A stretch of DNA of 64,000 bases from NCBI GenBank assembly GCA_050248795.1, contig JBFWRS010000015.1:21324-85323 (forward strand). Direction: 5' to 3'. Source of the DNA: CAZTDU01 sp050248795 (GTDB lineage Bacteria; Pseudomonadota; Gammaproteobacteria; Burkholderiales; SG8-39). Below are positions 50,156 to 59,051 of the stretch, piece by piece. Both the position numbers and the translations under genes were made by a program. How positions within the stretch are numbered: position 1 is the stretch's first letter; every line of letters begins with the position of its first letter. The notes beneath the pieces are model-generated. The model ran no database searches. It was not told the DNA's origin and saw only the letters and a program-made list of their open reading frames with translations.

Positions 50156-51367
50156 TCACTCGATGACCCGGGACAGCACCACGGCAAGATCCCGGGCGCC
50201 TGGCGCTACCGCGTCGGCGACGCCTTCGATATCGCCCTTCTGCGGCGCGGCGTTGCCGCTCCTCGATACGCGCGCCGACACGACGACTTTCGCGTGGCCG
50301 GACAGCTTCGCCCCGGGTGCCATCGCCATGCTGTCGTCGAGCGTGAAGCGATAGGGCAGTTCGCGCACCGTGGTGCGCACCACGGCAAGCGGCATGCCCG
50401 CGCCGCCCGCAGGCCTGGCAAGGACGAAAACCGTATCCTCCGGCCGCACCCTGGAGGCGAGCGCGGGATCGAGCCTGACCTCGCCGCTGATCGCCTGCGG
50501 CTGCCGGGGTGCTGACGCAGCATCCGGTGCGGCGGCGCGCTTGCGCAATTCGGCAAGGCCGTCGGCAACCGAGCGCGCCAGCTCCGAATCCGGCGGCACC
50601 AGCGCCTGCAGGCGCGTCCAGTAGCCAATCGCGTCCGCGTGCTCGCCGCGCTGGAAGGCCGCGCTTCCCGCCAGCGTGAGCGCCTTCAGGTTCTCGGGCT
50701 CGAGGTCCAGCGCGCGCTTCACCAGCGCGTACGGCTCTCCGTCCAGCGTCCCGCCGCGCGACATCGACAGCGCGTCGGCGTAGTCGGCGAGCAGGTCCGC
50801 ATTCCCCGGCGCGAGCTGCGTGGCACGCGAGTATGCGATGGCCGAGCGCGCGTGATCGCCGAACACCGCGAGCGAGCGCCCGAGCAGCATCCAGCCCTGC
50901 GGATCATCCGGCTGCGCGTGCATGCGCTCCCACAGTTGCTCGGTCAGCACGCGCATCTGCTCGGGCGTGACCTTGGCAGCGGCCTTCATCGCTTCCGCCT
51001 GCCGCAACGCGTCCGGGTTGCCGAACTGCCAGTATCCCAGCGCCGTAGCGAGCGGCAGGAAGAGCGCGAGCGCCAGCGCGGCGGCGCGATGGCGCTGCGT
51101 GCCGTTCCCCGGCTCGCGCGCCGGCGCCGCCGCCTCTGCGGCGATGCGCCGCTCCAGCTCCCTGCGCGCCTGTGCGTAGGCTTCTTCGCCGACGACGCCG
51201 CGCTCGCGCTCGGCATCGAGCTCGGCGAGCTGCTCGCGATAGATCAGCGTGTTCGCGTCGTCGCGGACCGCGTTCGCCGGCTGCGTGCGCGCGCGCAGCA
51301 GCGGCGGCAGCAGAAATGCCAGCGCGGCCGCCGCGAGCAGGCCGGCGATAACGAGGAACAGGCTCAT
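50156..51367 (-). CDS. ccmI: Cytochrome c maturation protein CcmI
   Basis: CcmI chaperones apocytochrome c to the heme ligation complex. The 403-residue protein has two N-terminal membrane helices (MSLFLVIAGLLAAAALAFLL and, after the RTQPANAVRDDANTLIYREQL loop with a leucine-zipper-like helix, a second near residue 100) and a periplasmic TPR region (LLGRSLAVFGDHARSAIAYSRA). The C-terminal domain (VRLDPALASRVRPEDTVFVLAR) is the CycH-type beta domain found in betaproteobacteria. It overlaps ccmH by 4 bases. Confidence 0.94.
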   Translation of the reverse strand: MSLFLVIAGLLAAAALAFLLPPLLRARTQPANAVRDDANTLIYREQLAELDAERERGVVGEEAYAQARRELERRIAAEAAAPAREPGNGTQRHRAAALALALFLPLATALGYWQFGNPDALRQAEAMKAAAKVTPEQMRVLTEQLWERMHAQPDDPQGWMLLGRSLAVFGDHARSAIAYSRATQLAPGNADLLADYADALSMSRGGTLDGEPYALVKRALDLEPENLKALTLAGSAAFQRGEHADAIGYWTRLQALVPPDSELARSVADGLAELRKRAAAPDAASAPRQPQAISGEVRLDPALASRVRPEDTVFVLARPAGGAGMPLAVVRTTVRELPYRFTLDDSMAMAPGAKLSGHAKVVVSARVSRSGNAAPQKGDIEGVADAVAPGARDLAVVLSRVIE

Positions 51368-51831
51368 GACTTGCCGCTGTCCCGGGGTTCGCCGCCGAGC
51401 ACGCGTTCGACCAGCGCGCGTTCGCCTGCGTCCAGTTCGGCGTCGTCGCGCGCGGCACGGCGGCGACGCAGCACGGTGAGCAGTGCCGCGGCGGCTACGG
51501 CGAGCAGCACGAAAGGCCCGACCCAGAGCAGCACCGTGCTCGCCTTCAGCGGCGGCCTGTAGAGCACGAAATCGCCGTAGCGCTGCACCATGAAATCGAG
51601 GATCTGCTCGTCGCTGCGGCCGGCTTTCACCTGCGCCTGCAGTTCGCGCCGCAGGTCCGTGGCGAGATCGGCGTTGGAGTCGGCGATCGACTGGTTCTGG
51701 CAGACCAGGCAGCGGAGCTTCTCGGACAGCGACTGGATCCGCGCCTGCTCGCCGGACGCCGCCGTGTCCGCGTGCGCCGGTGCGATGGCGCAGGCGATCG
51801 CCAGCGCGAGTGCGATGGCGCAGCGGATCAC
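51364..51831 (-). CDS. ccmH: Cytochrome c maturation protein CcmH
   Basis: CcmH reduces apocytochrome cysteines for heme attachment. I start it at GTG 51831, overlapping the ccmG stop by 4 bases, which yields 155 residues with a signal-like N-terminus (CAIALALAIACAIAPAHA). The redox motif is LRCLVCQNQSIADSNA (CxxC), invariant in the family, followed by LDFMVQRYGDFVLYRPP and a C-terminal membrane helix. It lacks the fused CcmI-like C-terminus of E. coli CcmH, consistent with the separate ccmI. Confidence 0.95.
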   Translation of the reverse strand: MIRCAIALALAIACAIAPAHADTAASGEQARIQSLSEKLRCLVCQNQSIADSNADLATDLRRELQAQVKAGRSDEQILDFMVQRYGDFVLYRPPLKASTVLLWVGPFVLLAVAAAALLTVLRRRRAARDDAELDAGERALVERVLGGEPRDSGKS

Positions 51832-52352
51832 TGGCCCAGCGACTTCACGAGCGGGACGATCTTTGCGTCCACGATCTCTGCGTTCAGCGGTCCGATGCGC
51901 TTGTAGCGGATCACGCCTTCGCGGTCGATGACGTAGGTTTCGGGCACGCCGTAGACGCCGTAGTCGATGCCGATGCGGCCATCGGCATCCGCCACGGTGA
52001 CAAAGAACGGATCGCCATGGCGCTTCAGCCACCTGATGGCGTCGTCGCGCCTGTCCTTGTAGTTCAGCCCGACGACGGGGACGATCTTGCGTTCTGCCAG
52101 CGACACGATGAGCGGGTGCTCTTCCAGGCAGGGCGCGCACCACGAGGCCCAGACGTTCAGCACCCAGACCTTGCCGCGCATCTCGCCCGGGGAGAAGCTG
52201 CGCGCGGGCTGCTGCAGCGCCGGCAGGGTGAAGTCCGGCGCGCGCTTGCCGATCAGCGGCGAAGGCACTTCGCGCGGATTGAGCCGCAGGCCAACGGCAA
52301 GAAACGCGACGATGGCGATGAAGATGCCGAGCGGCCACAGGTAACGCTTCAC
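51828..52352 (-). CDS. ccmG: Thiol:disulfide interchange protein CcmG/DsbE
   Basis: CcmG keeps the apocytochrome CxxCH reduced in the periplasm. The 174-residue membrane-anchored thioredoxin has an N-terminal helix (WPLGIFIAIVAFLAVGL), the active site WASWCAPCLEEHP, and YGVYGVPETYVIDREG with the cis-proline and the conserved Glu of the CcmG groove. It overlaps both ccmF and ccmH by 4 bases each. Confidence 0.96.
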   Translation of the reverse strand: MKRYLWPLGIFIAIVAFLAVGLRLNPREVPSPLIGKRAPDFTLPALQQPARSFSPGEMRGKVWVLNVWASWCAPCLEEHPLIVSLAERKIVPVVGLNYKDRRDDAIRWLKRHGDPFFVTVADADGRIGIDYGVYGVPETYVIDREGVIRYKRIGPLNAEIVDAKIVPLVKSLGQ

Positions 52353-54340
52353 GGCGCCGCGCCTGCGCGCGCGGCAGCCCCCGCCGGCACGCTGTCGCGG
52401 CGGCGCGCGCCGACCCGGTAGCGACGGTCGCCGGCGGCGAGCAGGCCGCCGATTGCCATGGCGATGCAGCCGAGCCAGATCCAGCGCACGAAAGGCTTAA
52501 CGTGCACGCGGAAGGTCCACGCTTCGCCGCCCACCGGCTCGCCCAGCGACACGTAGACATCGCGCGTCAGGCCGGCGTTTATGCCGGCCTCGGTCATCGG
52601 CGACTGCTGCACCAGGTAGACGCGCTTCTCGGGAAACAGCACGGCTACCGGGGCGCCGTCGCGCTGTACGCTGACGCGCGCGCGCTTTGCGCTGTAGTTC
52701 GGTCCGTCGGCGTCGCCCACCGACTCGAAGCGGAACGCGTAGCCGCCCAGCGTGACCGTCTCTCCAGGCACCATGCGCACGTCGCGCTCGGCCTCGTAGC
52801 TCTTCACCAGCGTCACGCCGACGACGAAGATACCGACGCCGGCATGCGCGATCAGCATGCCGATGAACGCGCTCGGGAGCGCGCCCAGCCTGCGCGCCAG
52901 CCCCAGCGCGGCCGGAAGCGCGCGCCAGCGGGCGATGAACGCGGCGATCGCGCCGGCGAACAGCCAGAACGCGAGCACCAGGCCGAAGGCGGTGAGCGCG
53001 CTCCAGCGCCCGAACAGGAACGGCAGCGCCAGCCCCGCGAGCAGCGCGGCAGCACCCATCCAGCGCAGCCGGCGCATGAGCGCCACGGCGTCGCCGTTAC
53101 GCCAAGCCACCAGCGGGCCCACCGCCGCAAGCAGCAGCGCAGGCGCCATCAGCGGCGCGAACACCGCTTCGAAGTAGGGCGGGCCGACCGATATCTTGCC
53201 GAGCGACAACGCGTCCAGCAACAGCGGGTACAGGGTGCCCAGCAGCACTGCGGCCGTGGCCACCAGCATCAGCACGCTGTTGGCGAGTAGCATCGACTCG
53301 CGCGACAGCAGCTCGAACCTGCCGCCCGGCGCGATGCGAGGCGCGCGCCACGCGTACAGCGCGAGCGAGCCGCCCACCACCACGACCAGAAAGGCGAGGA
53401 TGAAGATGCCGCGCTTGGGATCGGTGGCGAACGCATGCACCGAGGTAAGAACCCCCGAGCGCACGAGGAAGGTGCCCAGTAGCGACAGCGAGAACGCGAG
53501 GATCGCCAGCAGCACGGTCCAGTTCTTGAACGCGCCGCGCTTCTCGGTGACGGCGAGCGAATGGATCAGCGCGGTGCCTACCAGCCATGGCATGAAGGAA
53601 GCGTTCTCCACCGGATCCCAGAACCACCAGCCGCCCCAGCCAAGCTCGTAGTAGGCCCAGAAACTGCCGAGCGCGATGCCGAGCGTGAGGAACACCCAGG
53701 CGGTGGTGGTCCACGGCCGCGACCAGCGTGCCCAGGTCGCATCCAGCCGCCCGTCCAGCAACGCGGCGATGGCGAACGCGAACGCCACCGAGAATCCGAC
53801 GTAGCCCATGTACAGCATCGGCGGATGGAACACCATGCCCGGGTCCTGCAGCAGCGGGTTGAGGTCGCGCCCGTCCTCGGCAGCGGGAATCAGCCGCTCG
53901 AACGGATTCGACGTCGCCAACATGAAGACCAGGAAGCCGATGCTGATCAGGCCCATCACGCCGAGAATGCGGGCGACCATGTCGTCCGGCAGGCTGCGGC
54001 TGAACACCGATACCGCGAGCATCCAGGCGGTGAGGATGAGCACCCACAGCAGCAGCGAACCTTCGTGGCTGCCCCAGGTAGCGGCGAACTTGTAGTGCAC
54101 CGGCAGGCTCGAATTGGAGTTGGTCGCCACGTTGGCGACCGAAAAGTCGTTGTTGACGAACGACCAGGCGAGGCAGCCGAAGGCGATGGCGACGAACACG
54201 AACTGGCCCTGGGCGGCGGGGCGCGCCAGCGCAATGAAGCCGGGCATGCCGCGCGCGGCGCCGATCAGGGGCAGGCTGCCCTGCACCAGCGCGATCGCCA
54301 GTGCGACGACGAGGCTGAAGGTGCCTATCTCCGGGATCAC
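52349..54340 (-). CDS. ccmF: Heme lyase subunit CcmF
   Basis: CcmF is the large polytopic component of the heme ligation complex. The 663-residue protein begins at GTG 54340 (overlapping the ccmE stop) and has about 15 hydrophobic segments. The WWD heme-handling domain is clear: GWGGWWFWDPVENASFMPW, with the histidines in WGSHEGSLLLW and ALIHSLAVTEKRG likely heme ligands. The length is standard. Confidence 0.97.
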   Translation of the reverse strand: MIPEIGTFSLVVALAIALVQGSLPLIGAARGMPGFIALARPAAQGQFVFVAIAFGCLAWSFVNNDFSVANVATNSNSSLPVHYKFAATWGSHEGSLLLWVLILTAWMLAVSVFSRSLPDDMVARILGVMGLISIGFLVFMLATSNPFERLIPAAEDGRDLNPLLQDPGMVFHPPMLYMGYVGFSVAFAFAIAALLDGRLDATWARWSRPWTTTAWVFLTLGIALGSFWAYYELGWGGWWFWDPVENASFMPWLVGTALIHSLAVTEKRGAFKNWTVLLAILAFSLSLLGTFLVRSGVLTSVHAFATDPKRGIFILAFLVVVVGGSLALYAWRAPRIAPGGRFELLSRESMLLANSVLMLVATAAVLLGTLYPLLLDALSLGKISVGPPYFEAVFAPLMAPALLLAAVGPLVAWRNGDAVALMRRLRWMGAAALLAGLALPFLFGRWSALTAFGLVLAFWLFAGAIAAFIARWRALPAALGLARRLGALPSAFIGMLIAHAGVGIFVVGVTLVKSYEAERDVRMVPGETVTLGGYAFRFESVGDADGPNYSAKRARVSVQRDGAPVAVLFPEKRVYLVQQSPMTEAGINAGLTRDVYVSLGEPVGGEAWTFRVHVKPFVRWIWLGCIAMAIGGLLAAGDRRYRVGARRRDSVPAGAAARAGAAP

Positions 54341-54819
54341 TTGTAGGCGCCCTTCGGCCCTGCGGTCTCCGGGTGGCGCGCGTCGGGCAGCACGCCCTTC
54401 TGCGCGCGCGCGATCGCGTCGGCGGCCTCGGGCGGCATGTAGTTCTCGTCGTGCTTGGCGAGCACCTCGCTCGCCTGGAACACGCCGTCCGGCCCGAGCC
54501 GGCCCTGTGCCACCACGCCCTTGCCCTCCTTGAAGAGGTCGGGAAGGATGCCGGTGTAAACCACCGGTATGCGCTGCGCGGTGTCGGTGACGATGAAGTC
54601 GACGGTGAGGCCGTCGGCGCGACGCTTCAGGCTGCCGTCTTCGACCATCCCGCCGATGCGGAACGCGCGCTCCACCGGCGCCTCGTTCGCCACCACCTGG
54701 CTCGGGCTGAAGAAGAACACCAGGTTGGACTGGAACGCGTTCAACACCAGCGCGGTGGCGATGCCGAGCAGCGCAAGCCCGGCGGCGATCGCGGCGATGC
54801 GGCGGTGACGCGGCTTCAT
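54337..54819 (-). CDS. ccmE: Heme chaperone CcmE
   Basis: CcmE carries heme covalently to CcmF. The 160-residue membrane-anchored beta-barrel has an N-terminal helix (IAAIAAGLALLGIATALVL), FFFSPSQVV, and the heme-binding histidine in AKHDENYMPPE (His123, with Tyr127 as axial ligand). Its stop overlaps ccmF and its ATG overlaps the ccmD stop (ATGA). Confidence 0.96.
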   Translation of the reverse strand: MKPRHRRIAAIAAGLALLGIATALVLNAFQSNLVFFFSPSQVVANEAPVERAFRIGGMVEDGSLKRRADGLTVDFIVTDTAQRIPVVYTGILPDLFKEGKGVVAQGRLGPDGVFQASEVLAKHDENYMPPEAADAIARAQKGVLPDARHPETAGPKGAYK

Positions 54820-54971
54820 GGCTTCTCCAGGGAGCTCGCCGCCGCGCGGCGCCTGCGCGCAAGCCCCGCTACCTCGACCACCAGGCACAGGGCGGTCACC
54901 GCGTAGGAGCCCCAGACATATCCGGCATAGCCGCCCATGGCGAAGAACTCTGCCGCGCTGCCCCAGTTCAT
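54816..54971 (-). CDS. ccmD: Heme exporter protein CcmD
   Basis: This 51-residue single-pass membrane protein (MNWGSAAEFFAMGGYAGYVW, then a hydrophobic helix and a basic tail ARRRRAAA) links CcmC, heme and CcmE. The FFAMGGYAGYVWGSY pattern is the CcmD signature. The ATG overlaps the ccmC stop by 4 bases and the stop overlaps ccmE. Confidence 0.93.
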   Translation of the reverse strand: MNWGSAAEFFAMGGYAGYVWGSYAVTALCLVVEVAGLARRRRAAASSLEKP

Positions 54972-55762
54972 GCCGCCTCCTGCAACGCGCCTGCGCCGGC
55001 ACGGGCGCGCAGCCACGCCGCATCGCGCTCGCGTTCGACGATGATGGCGCGCACGCGCGCGAGCGTCACCGCGATCGAATACATCCATGCCGCGAATGCC
55101 ATCACCAGCATGCCGGCGAGCATCGTCGCGGCCATGCTCGGCGCCCGCGTCAGGCTCACCGACGCGCCCTGGTGCAGGGTGTTCCACCATATGACGGAAA
55201 AGTAGATGATCGGCACGTTGACCACTCCAAGCAGCGCGAGGATCGCCCCGGCGCGGTCGGCGCGCGCGGGGTCGGCGATCGCCTCCTTCAGCGCGATGAA
55301 GCCGAGGTAGAGGAAGAGCAGGATGAGTTCGGACGTGAGCCGCGCATCCCACACCCAGTACGTGCCCCAGGTAGGCTTGCCCCACAGCGCGCCGGTCCAC
55401 AGCGCGACGAAGGTGAACATCGCGCCGGTGGGCGCGATCGCCGAGGCCATCATGCCGGACAGGCGGGTGTTCAGCGCGAGGCCGATGCCCGCCCAGCCCG
55501 CCATCACCAGGTACAGGAACATCGACATCCACGCCGCCGGCACGTGGATGAAGATGATGCGGTAGGCCTCGCCCTGCTGCGCATCGGTCGGGGCGACGAA
55601 GAACGCCAGGTACAGGCCGGCTGCCGCTGCGACCGCGGCGAGCGCGGCGAACCAGGGGATCATCCTGCCGGCGAGCGGGAAGAACGCCTGCGGGGACGAA
55701 TAGCGCAGCCACAGCGAGCCTTTGCCGGAAGCGGTCGGGGATTCGATATGCCTGAGACTCAT
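54968..55762 (-). CDS. ccmC: Heme exporter protein CcmC
   Basis: CcmC loads heme onto CcmE. The 264-residue protein has six membrane helices and the WWD-type motif WGTYWVWDARLTSELILLF. Periplasmic heme-ligand histidines fit FIHVPAAWMSM and WWNTLHQGASVSL. I start it at ATG 55762 (MSLRHIESP). A 50-base gap separates it from ccmB, the only such gap within ccmA-I. Confidence 0.96.
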   Translation of the reverse strand: MSLRHIESPTASGKGSLWLRYSSPQAFFPLAGRMIPWFAALAAVAAAAGLYLAFFVAPTDAQQGEAYRIIFIHVPAAWMSMFLYLVMAGWAGIGLALNTRLSGMMASAIAPTGAMFTFVALWTGALWGKPTWGTYWVWDARLTSELILLFLYLGFIALKEAIADPARADRAGAILALLGVVNVPIIYFSVIWWNTLHQGASVSLTRAPSMAATMLAGMLVMAFAAWMYSIAVTLARVRAIIVERERDAAWLRARAGAGALQEAA

Positions 55763-55812
55763 TGGTTGCGGGAAGGTTTCATGCGCGGCAGGCCGGACGT
55801 TCGGGCGCGCGT

Positions 55813-56481
55813 TCAATCGAGCGCAACGCGCAGCGCCGCGCAGGCGGCCCACGGGCCGGCCAGCAAGGATACCGCAAGAGATGCGCCGAGCAGCGACAGG
55901 TGCGGCGAGGCGTCCATGCCGCCAAGCGCGGCGACCACCGCGCCGGAGCCGAAGACCAGCACGGGCACGAATAGCGGCAGTATCAGCAGGCCCAGCAGCA
56001 CACTGGCACCGCGCACGCCCAGCGTCAGCGCGGCGCCGGCCGCGCCCAGCAGGCTGAGCACCGGCGAGCCGAGCAGCACCGACGCGACGAGCACCGCGAG
56101 CGCGGGGGCCGGCAGGTCGTACTGCACGCCGATCAGCGGCGCGATCAGCGCGAGCGGGAGTCCGGTGGCAAGCCAATGCGCGGCGATCTTGCCGAACACC
56201 ACCACCGGCAGCGGCAGCGAGGACACGAGCATCTGCTCCAGCGTGCCGTCGGCGAGGTCGGCTTCGAACAGGCGCGGCAGCGACAGCATCGCCGCCAGCA
56301 GCGCGCCGACCCAGATCACGCCCGCCGCCATCGCGCGCAACTGGTTCGGCTCGGGACCGATGCCGAGCGGGAACAGGCTCGCCACGATGACGAAGAACAC
56401 CAGCACGTTCAGGCTGTCGCCCTTCCGGCGCAGGGTGATGCGCAGGTCGCGGCGCATGACGAGGGCGAACTCGCGGAGCAT
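55813..56481 (-). CDS. ccmB: Heme exporter permease CcmB
   Basis: CcmB is the membrane part of the CcmAB transporter that releases holo-CcmE from CcmC. The 222-residue protein starts MLREFALVMRRDLRITLRRKGDSLN and has about six helices (VLVFFVIVASLFPLGIG, LPLPVVVFGKIAAHWLATGLPLALIAPL shown in part). It follows ccmA by 7 bases. Confidence 0.95.
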   Translation of the reverse strand: MLREFALVMRRDLRITLRRKGDSLNVLVFFVIVASLFPLGIGPEPNQLRAMAAGVIWVGALLAAMLSLPRLFEADLADGTLEQMLVSSLPLPVVVFGKIAAHWLATGLPLALIAPLIGVQYDLPAPALAVLVASVLLGSPVLSLLGAAGAALTLGVRGASVLLGLLILPLFVPVLVFGSGAVVAALGGMDASPHLSLLGASLAVSLLAGPWAACAALRVALD

Positions 56482-56488
56482 GGCGGCT

Positions 56489-57109
56489 TCAGCCTCCGAG
56501 CCGGACCGGGTGAACCGCGCGCGCGTTCAGTTCGACGTCCTGGTGCGAAGTCAGCACCAGCATGCCGCCGGCCGCCAGGTGCGCATCGGCGAGCTCGCGC
56601 ACCTGCGCGATCGCGCCGGCGTCGAGCGCGGCGAAGGGCTCGTCGAGGATCCACAGGGGAACGCTTGCCGCGAGCGCGAGCCTGGCAAGCGCGGCGCGGC
56701 GCCGCTGGCCCTGCGACAGGAAGCGCGCGGGCAGCGTGGCGCGCGCCGCCATGCCGAGCCGCTCGAGCGCTGCCGCAAGCGCTGCCGCGCCGCACGCAAG
56801 CCCCGACAGGCGCGCGCAGAACGCGAGGTTCTCCTCCACCGTGAGTTCGTCCTTGATGCCGCTGGCGTGGCCGATGAAGAGCATCTCGCGGCCGTAGGCC
56901 TCGCCCAGGCCGGCGATCGGCTCGCCGCGCCAGCGTATCGAGCCGGCGGCGGGCCGCGTCAGCCCGGCAAGCATGCGCAGCAGGCTGGTCTTGCCGCTGC
57001 CGTTGGGCCCGAGCACGTGCGCGAGGCCGCCGGCGCCGAGCGCGATGCTCACGCCCGCGAACAGCGCCAGCGCGCCACGTTCGCAGGCGAGATCCTTCGC
57101 ATCCAGCAT
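56489..57109 (-). CDS. ccmA: Heme exporter ATP-binding protein CcmA
   Basis: CcmA powers release of holo-CcmE from CcmC. The 206-residue ABC ATPase has Walker A GPNGSGKT at residues 34-41, the signature LSQGQRRRAALARLAL and Walker B LWILDEPFAALD. It is the first gene of ccmABCDEFGHI. A TAGAAT -10-like hexamer lies only 7 bases upstream of the ATG (57116-57121), so either the message is nearly leaderless or the true promoter lies further into the gap shared with the Fur-family gene. Confidence 0.96.
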   Translation of the reverse strand: MLDAKDLACERGALALFAGVSIALGAGGLAHVLGPNGSGKTSLLRMLAGLTRPAAGSIRWRGEPIAGLGEAYGREMLFIGHASGIKDELTVEENLAFCARLSGLACGAAALAAALERLGMAARATLPARFLSQGQRRRAALARLALAASVPLWILDEPFAALDAGAIAQVRELADAHLAAGGMLVLTSHQDVELNARAVHPVRLGG

Positions 57110-57163
57110 CGCGGGATTCTACGTGCGATCCGCGCCAGCCGTCGTGTACAATCCCGCGCTCTC

Positions 57164-57176
57164 GCAACCTAGTTGC
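57164..57176. promoter_or_regulatory. Inverted repeat upstream of the Fur/Zur-like gene
   Basis: GCAAC (57164-57168) and GTTGC (57172-57176) flank a 3-base centre. The repeat lies in the 137-base gap between ccmA and the Fur-family gene and borders an AT-rich stretch (ATATTTT). It is a candidate site for autoregulation, but it does not match the common GAAATGTTATA-type Zur box and is short. Confidence 0.3.
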
Positions 57177-57246
57177 ATATTTTCGCGATGATCTGCAAGC
57201 CTCCGCCACGAGCGCCAGGCGTCCGGCCGCCGGCGCTGGAACGCTG

Positions 57247-57648
57247 ATGCGCGCCGCCGAGCTCGCGCGCGACAGGCTGCGATCGACCGGGGCGCGCGTG
57301 ACGCCGTCGCGCGTGCGGGTGCTCGCGGCGCTGCTGCACGCCGGCGCGACGCTGTCGCACCACGATCTCGAGGCGCGGCTTGCGCCGATAGACCGCGTGA
57401 CGCTGTACCGGGTGCTCGACTGGCTGGTCGAACAGGGAATCGCGCACCGCGTGTCGGGTACCGACCGCGTGTGGCGCTTCGGCATCGCCGGCGACGCGCA
57501 CGACGGGCATGCGCACTTCCAGTGCAACGGCTGCGGCAAGGTGCTGTGCCTGGCGGATGCGCCGACGCGCAGCGTGCCGGTCCCGAGGGGCTACCGATCA
57601 CAGGCCGTGGAGCTGACCGTCAAGGGTCTCTGCGCGGACTGCCACTAG
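57247..57648 (+). CDS. zur: Fur-family regulator, Zur-like
   Basis: The 133-residue protein has the Fur winged helix (ARVTPSRVRVLAALLHAGATLSHHDLEARL, with the recognition helix near IDRVTLYRVLDWLVEQG). The metal sites are His85, His88 and His90 (HDGHAHFQC), Cys93 and Cys96 (CNGCG) and a C-terminal pair Cys129 and Cys132 (CADCH). The HxHFQC plus two CxxC pattern fits a structural zinc site of the Zur/Fur type. Zinc rather than iron is inferred from the neighbours, a CobW GTPase and a ZnuD-like receptor. The symbol zur is therefore provisional. Confidence 0.82.
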   Translation: MRAAELARDRLRSTGARVTPSRVRVLAALLHAGATLSHHDLEARLAPIDRVTLYRVLDWLVEQGIAHRVSGTDRVWRFGIAGDAHDGHAHFQCNGCGKVLCLADAPTRSVPVPRGYRSQAVELTVKGLCADCH

Positions 57649-57667
57649 CAAGTACAGGAGAAGTTTC

Positions 57668-58648
57668 ATGCAGCAGGAAAACATGGTTCCGGTCACCATC
57701 CTCACGGGATTCCTCGGCAGCGGCAAGACGACGCTGCTGAACCGCATCCTCAAGGAGGACCACGGCCACCGCATCGCCGTGATCGAGAACGAATTCGGCG
57801 AGACCGGCGTGGACAACGAGATCATCCGCCAGACCGACGAGCAGATCGTCGAAATGAACAACGGCTGCATCTGCTGCACGGTGCGCGGCGACCTGATCCG
57901 CATCCTCGGCGACCTGAAGGACAAGCGAAGCAAGGGCGAGCTCAGTTTCGACCGAGTGGTGATCGAAACCACCGGCATGGCCGACCCGGGCCCGGTGGCG
58001 CAGACCTTCTTCACCGACGAGGAGATCGGCGGCTACTACCTGCTCGATTCGATCCTGACGCTGGTGGACGCCAAGCACGCGCCGAAGCAGCTCGACGAAT
58101 TCACCGAGGCGCAGGAGCAGGTTGGCTTCGCGGACCGGATCCTGATGTCGAAGACGGACCTCGTCGGCGACGACGACGTGAAAGCGCTCGCCGAGCGCAT
58201 CAAGCGCATGAACCCGCGCGCGCCGATCCGCAAGGTGCACTTCGGCGAGGCACCGATCGCCGAGATCCTCGACATCCGCGGCTTCAATCTGAACGCGATC
58301 CTCGAGATCGATCCCGCCTTCCTCACCGACATCGCGCACGAGCACCACGACGAAGTCGATTCGTTCGTCTTCAAGTCCGACAAGGCGTTCGATGGCGAGA
58401 AGCTGGAGCAGTTCCTGTCCGGCATGATCCAGGTCTACGGGCCCGACCTGTTGCGCTACAAGGGCGTGCTGTGGATGAAGGGCAACCCCAATCGCGTGGT
58501 GTTCCAGGGCGTGCACATGATGATGGGCGGCGATGTCGGCAAGCCCTGGGCGAAGGGCGAGAAGAAGTCATCCATCATGGTGTTCATCGGCAGGAACCTG
58601 CCCAGGGACCTGTTCGTCGCCGGGCTCGAAGAGTGCCTCGCGAAGTAG
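57668..58648 (+). CDS. CobW/ZNG1-family GTP-binding metallochaperone
   Basis: The 326-residue G3E GTPase has the P-loop GFLGSGKT (residues 14-21), the metal-binding GCICC motif (66-70), ENEFGETGVDN, VIETTGMADPGP, and the base-specificity SKTDLV. The C-terminal CobW domain ends with VLWMKGNPNRVVFQGVHMMM. The family delivers zinc to client enzymes under zinc limitation. It lies 19 bases after the Fur-like gene, with an AGGAG ribosome site, so cotranscription is likely. Confidence 0.92.
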   Translation: MQQENMVPVTILTGFLGSGKTTLLNRILKEDHGHRIAVIENEFGETGVDNEIIRQTDEQIVEMNNGCICCTVRGDLIRILGDLKDKRSKGELSFDRVVIETTGMADPGPVAQTFFTDEEIGGYYLLDSILTLVDAKHAPKQLDEFTEAQEQVGFADRILMSKTDLVGDDDVKALAERIKRMNPRAPIRKVHFGEAPIAEILDIRGFNLNAILEIDPAFLTDIAHEHHDEVDSFVFKSDKAFDGEKLEQFLSGMIQVYGPDLLRYKGVLWMKGNPNRVVFQGVHMMMGGDVGKPWAKGEKKSSIMVFIGRNLPRDLFVAGLEECLAK

Positions 58649-58651
58649 GCG

Positions 58652-58984
58652 ATGCGGCGTAGCAGTCTGCTGCGCAGACTTGCGCACCTGGTTCTCGCCG
58701 TCGCGCTGCTGGCAGGATGGCAGGCAGCGCTCGAGCACCCGCTCGTTCACGTCACCGCTGCACTGCACGCGCAGGATTCGGGCGCAGACCATGAACATCC
58801 TGCGGACGCACTGCAGGAATGCGATGCCTGCCTGGCCTACGCCGGCTTCGGCGCGGCCGCCGGTTCGGCGCGCGAGCTTGCGGTCAGTCCCCTCCTCTCT
58901 GTGGTGCCTTCCAGCGCGGCAGGCGGTTTCGTGCCGCGCGCGGCGCTCGCGTTTCGCAGTCAGGCGCCTCCGCTCTTCTCCTGA
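58652..58984 (+). CDS. Small exported protein of the zinc cluster (DUF2946-like)
   Basis: The 110-residue product has a signal peptide or membrane anchor (LVLAVALLAGWQAA), a His-containing segment (HPLVHVTAALHAQDSGADHEHPADA), a CDACL pair and an aromatic, proline-rich tail ending SQAPPLFS. This pattern resembles DUF2946-type proteins found beside copper and zinc uptake genes. A metal-binding role is plausible from the histidines and the CxxC. It starts 3 bases after the CobW stop and precedes the receptor gene. Confidence 0.7.
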   Translation: MRRSSLLRRLAHLVLAVALLAGWQAALEHPLVHVTAALHAQDSGADHEHPADALQECDACLAYAGFGAAAGSARELAVSPLLSVVPSSAAGGFVPRAALAFRSQAPPLFS

Positions 58985-59003
58985 TCCGACGCTGTAACGG
59001 ATC

Positions 59004-59022
59004 GGCGCGCGTCCTGCGCGCC
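59004..59022. repeat. GC-rich hairpin before the TonB receptor gene
   Basis: GGCGCGC and GCGCGCC form a perfect 7-base stem with a 5-base loop, 30 bases before the receptor ATG at 59052. No U-run follows. It might attenuate readthrough or be an mRNA processing/stability element between the small gene and the receptor. Confidence 0.35.
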
Positions 59023-59051
59023 GGAGTTCTGTCGATTTCAGGAGATGCAAC

